A stretch of DNA of 12,686 bases, from positions 1-12,686 of the forward strand of contig CAUBIP010000052.1 of assembly GCA_958436045.1 (NCBI GenBank). Reading direction: 5' to 3'. The first letter of the stretch is position 1, and every line of letters starts with the position of its first letter. Both the position numbers and the translations under genes were made by a program. Below are positions 11,457-12,686 of this stretch, in pieces. Source of the stretch: an uncultured Oscillospiraceae bacterium (GTDB taxonomy: Bacteria > Bacillota > Clostridia > Oscillospirales > Oscillospiraceae). The notes under the pieces were generated by a model. The model saw only the letters and a list, made by a program, of their open reading frames with translations, was not told the DNA's origin and made no database searches.

Positions 11457-12686
11457 ATGACGAAACTAGTCGATCTGATTTCCGCCGAGGTCTCCGCGGC
11501 CTTTGCCGCCGCTGGGTTTGATGCGGCCTATGGAAAGGTCACCGTCTCGAACCGGCCGGATCTTTGCGAATTTCAGTGTAATGGCAGCTTGCCTGCCGCC
11601 AAACAGTATAAAACCGCACCCATCAAGATCGCCCAGGCGGTGGCCCAGGTGCTTGCGGGCAGCGAGATGTTTTCTTCTGTGGACGCCTGCATGCCTGGGT
11701 TTATCAACCTGAAGCTGTCCGGCGCCTACCTGCGGGATTACCTGCGCGAGATGCAGGCTGCGCCCCGCTTTGGATTGGCATCGGAGGCTGTGCCCCGCAA
11801 GGTCGTGATGGACTACGGCGGCCCCAATGTGGCAAAGCCGCTGCATGTTGGGCACCTGCGCAGTGCGATCATTGGCGAGAGCCTTAAGCGCATCTACCGT
11901 TACTTTGGCAATGACGTCACCGGCGATATCCACATGGGCGACTGGGGCCTGCAGATGGGCCTGATCATTGCAGAGCTGCGCTGCCGCCAGCCGGAGCTGC
12001 CGTATTTTGACGAGAGCTTCATCGGGGACTACCCGGCAGAGGCCCCCTTCACCATCTCTGAGCTGGAGGAGATCTATCCCACCGCCTCGGCCAAGAGTAA
12101 GCAGAATGCGGCCTTTGCCGCCGAAGCCCATGCGGCGACGGCGAAGCTGCAGCAGGGCGACCGGGGCTGCCGGGCTCTGTGGGCGCACATAATGCGCGTG
12201 TCTGTGGCGGACCTCAAGAAGAATTATGGGAACCTCAATGTCAGCTTTGATATCTGGCTCGGCGAGAGCGACGCCCAGCCCTATATTCCGCCGATGATCG
12301 AGCAGATGAAGCGCCTGGGCCTGGCGGAGGAATCCGAGGGCGCGCTGGTTGTCCCTGTGGCCCTGCCGGAGGACACGAAGGAGGTCCCCCCCTGCATCCT
12401 CGTCAAGTCCGACGGCGCGACGCTTTACGCCACGACAGACCTGGCGACCCTAGTGCAGCGGATGCAGGACTTTGCCCCGGATGAGGTGCTCTATGTCGTC
12501 GACAAGCGCCAGAGCCTGCACTTTGAGCAGGTGTTCCGCGCTGCCCGCAAGGGCCAGATCGTAAAGCCAGAGACGAAGCTGCAATTCTTGGGCTTTGGCA
12601 CGATGAACGGCAAGGACGGCAAGCCCTTCAAGACCCGCGAGGGCGGCGTCATGCGGCTGGACCGGCTCATCGAAGAGACGACGGAC
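11457..12686 (+). CDS. argS: Arginyl-tRNA synthetase, N-terminal part
   Basis: This class I synthetase charges tRNA-Arg with arginine in the cytoplasm. The frame is open from the ATG at 11457 to the window edge: 410 codons of an expected total of roughly 560. Residues 1-100 are the ArgRS-specific N-terminal (Add-1) domain, with VTVSNRPDLCEFQCNG, that contacts the tRNA D-loop. The catalytic domain follows, with NVAKPLHVGHLRSAIIGE, whose HVGH (130-133) is the HIGH motif, then GDIHMGDWGLQMG (157-169). The KMSKS position is occupied by GKPFKTREGGVMRL (388-401), the degenerate form common in this enzyme. The anticodon-binding DALR domain is outside the window. An AAAGGAGA site lies ahead of the start. 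Confidence 0.97.
   Translation, partial: MTKLVDLISAEVSAAFAAAGFDAAYGKVTVSNRPDLCEFQCNGSLPAAKQYKTAPIKIAQAVAQVLAGSEMFSSVDACMPGFINLKLSGAYLRDYLREMQAAPRFGLASEAVPRKVVMDYGGPNVAKPLHVGHLRSAIIGESLKRIYRYFGNDVTGDIHMGDWGLQMGLIIAELRCRQPELPYFDESFIGDYPAEAPFTISELEEIYPTASAKSKQNAAFAAEAHAATAKLQQGDRGCRALWAHIMRVSVADLKKNYGNLNVSFDIWLGESDAQPYIPPMIEQMKRLGLAEESEGALVVPVALPEDTKEVPPCILVKSDGATLYATTDLATLVQRMQDFAPDEVLYVVDKRQSLHFEQVFRAARKGQIVKPETKLQFLGFGTMNGKDGKPFKTREGGVMRLDRLIEETTD

Noticed and set aside
12620..12661. Missing KMSKS motif in argS
   Set aside because: A degenerate motif (KPFKTREGG) is normal in many arginyl-tRNA synthetases and does not indicate a broken gene.

Overview
The window looks like the chromosome of a GC-rich, obligately anaerobic member of the Bacillota (Clostridia or Negativicutes). 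The evidence is a class III (anaerobic) ribonucleotide reductase under apparent NrdR control, a T-box leader, SpmA/SpmB, a YwiB-type DUF1934 protein, strong AGGAGG-type ribosome binding sites and consensus sigma-A promoters. I cannot fix the genus. No mobile element, CRISPR array, tRNA or rRNA was seen; this is ordinary-looking core and metabolic chromosome.

Layout. (1) 1-531, minus: the first 177 codons of nrdD, leaving the window on the left, with a promoter and a helically phased pair of NrdR-box-like sites. (2) 837-6319, plus: one T-box controlled operon of four evenly spaced genes (gaps 30, 28 and 32 bp): a class I acyl/aryl-CoA synthetase, a sodium:solute symporter, a phenylacetate-CoA ligase (PaaK family) and a protein made of two ACT domains. 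It ends at a strong bidirectional terminator, followed by a second one. (3) 6438-6857, minus: a small acidic protein I do not recognise, with a structured leader. (4) 7089-8599, plus: D-Ala-D-Ala ligase and a DUF1934 (YwiB-like) protein overlapping by GTGA, then a bidirectional terminator. (5) 8643-10162, minus: an xdhC homologue and a THEP1-like P-loop NTPase overlapping by TTGA, under a consensus promoter. (6) 10293-11377, plus: spmA and spmB, overlapping by 13 bp. (7) 11457-12686, plus: the first 410 codons of argS, with its own promoter, running off the right edge.

The most interesting part is region 2. The gene content suggests uptake of an organic acid (probably an arylacetate), its activation to the CoA thioester by one or two ligases, and amino-acid sensing by the ACT protein. 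The T-box means the operon is switched on when a particular tRNA is uncharged. The specifier loop reads UAC (Tyr) in one register and ACC (Thr) in the next; Tyr fits the genes better. A coherent but unproven hypothesis is tyrosine-starvation-controlled scavenging of 4-hydroxyphenylacetate or phenylacetate, converted to aromatic amino acids by CoA activation and ferredoxin-dependent reductive carboxylation. The required 2-oxoacid:ferredoxin oxidoreductase (IorAB) is not in the window.
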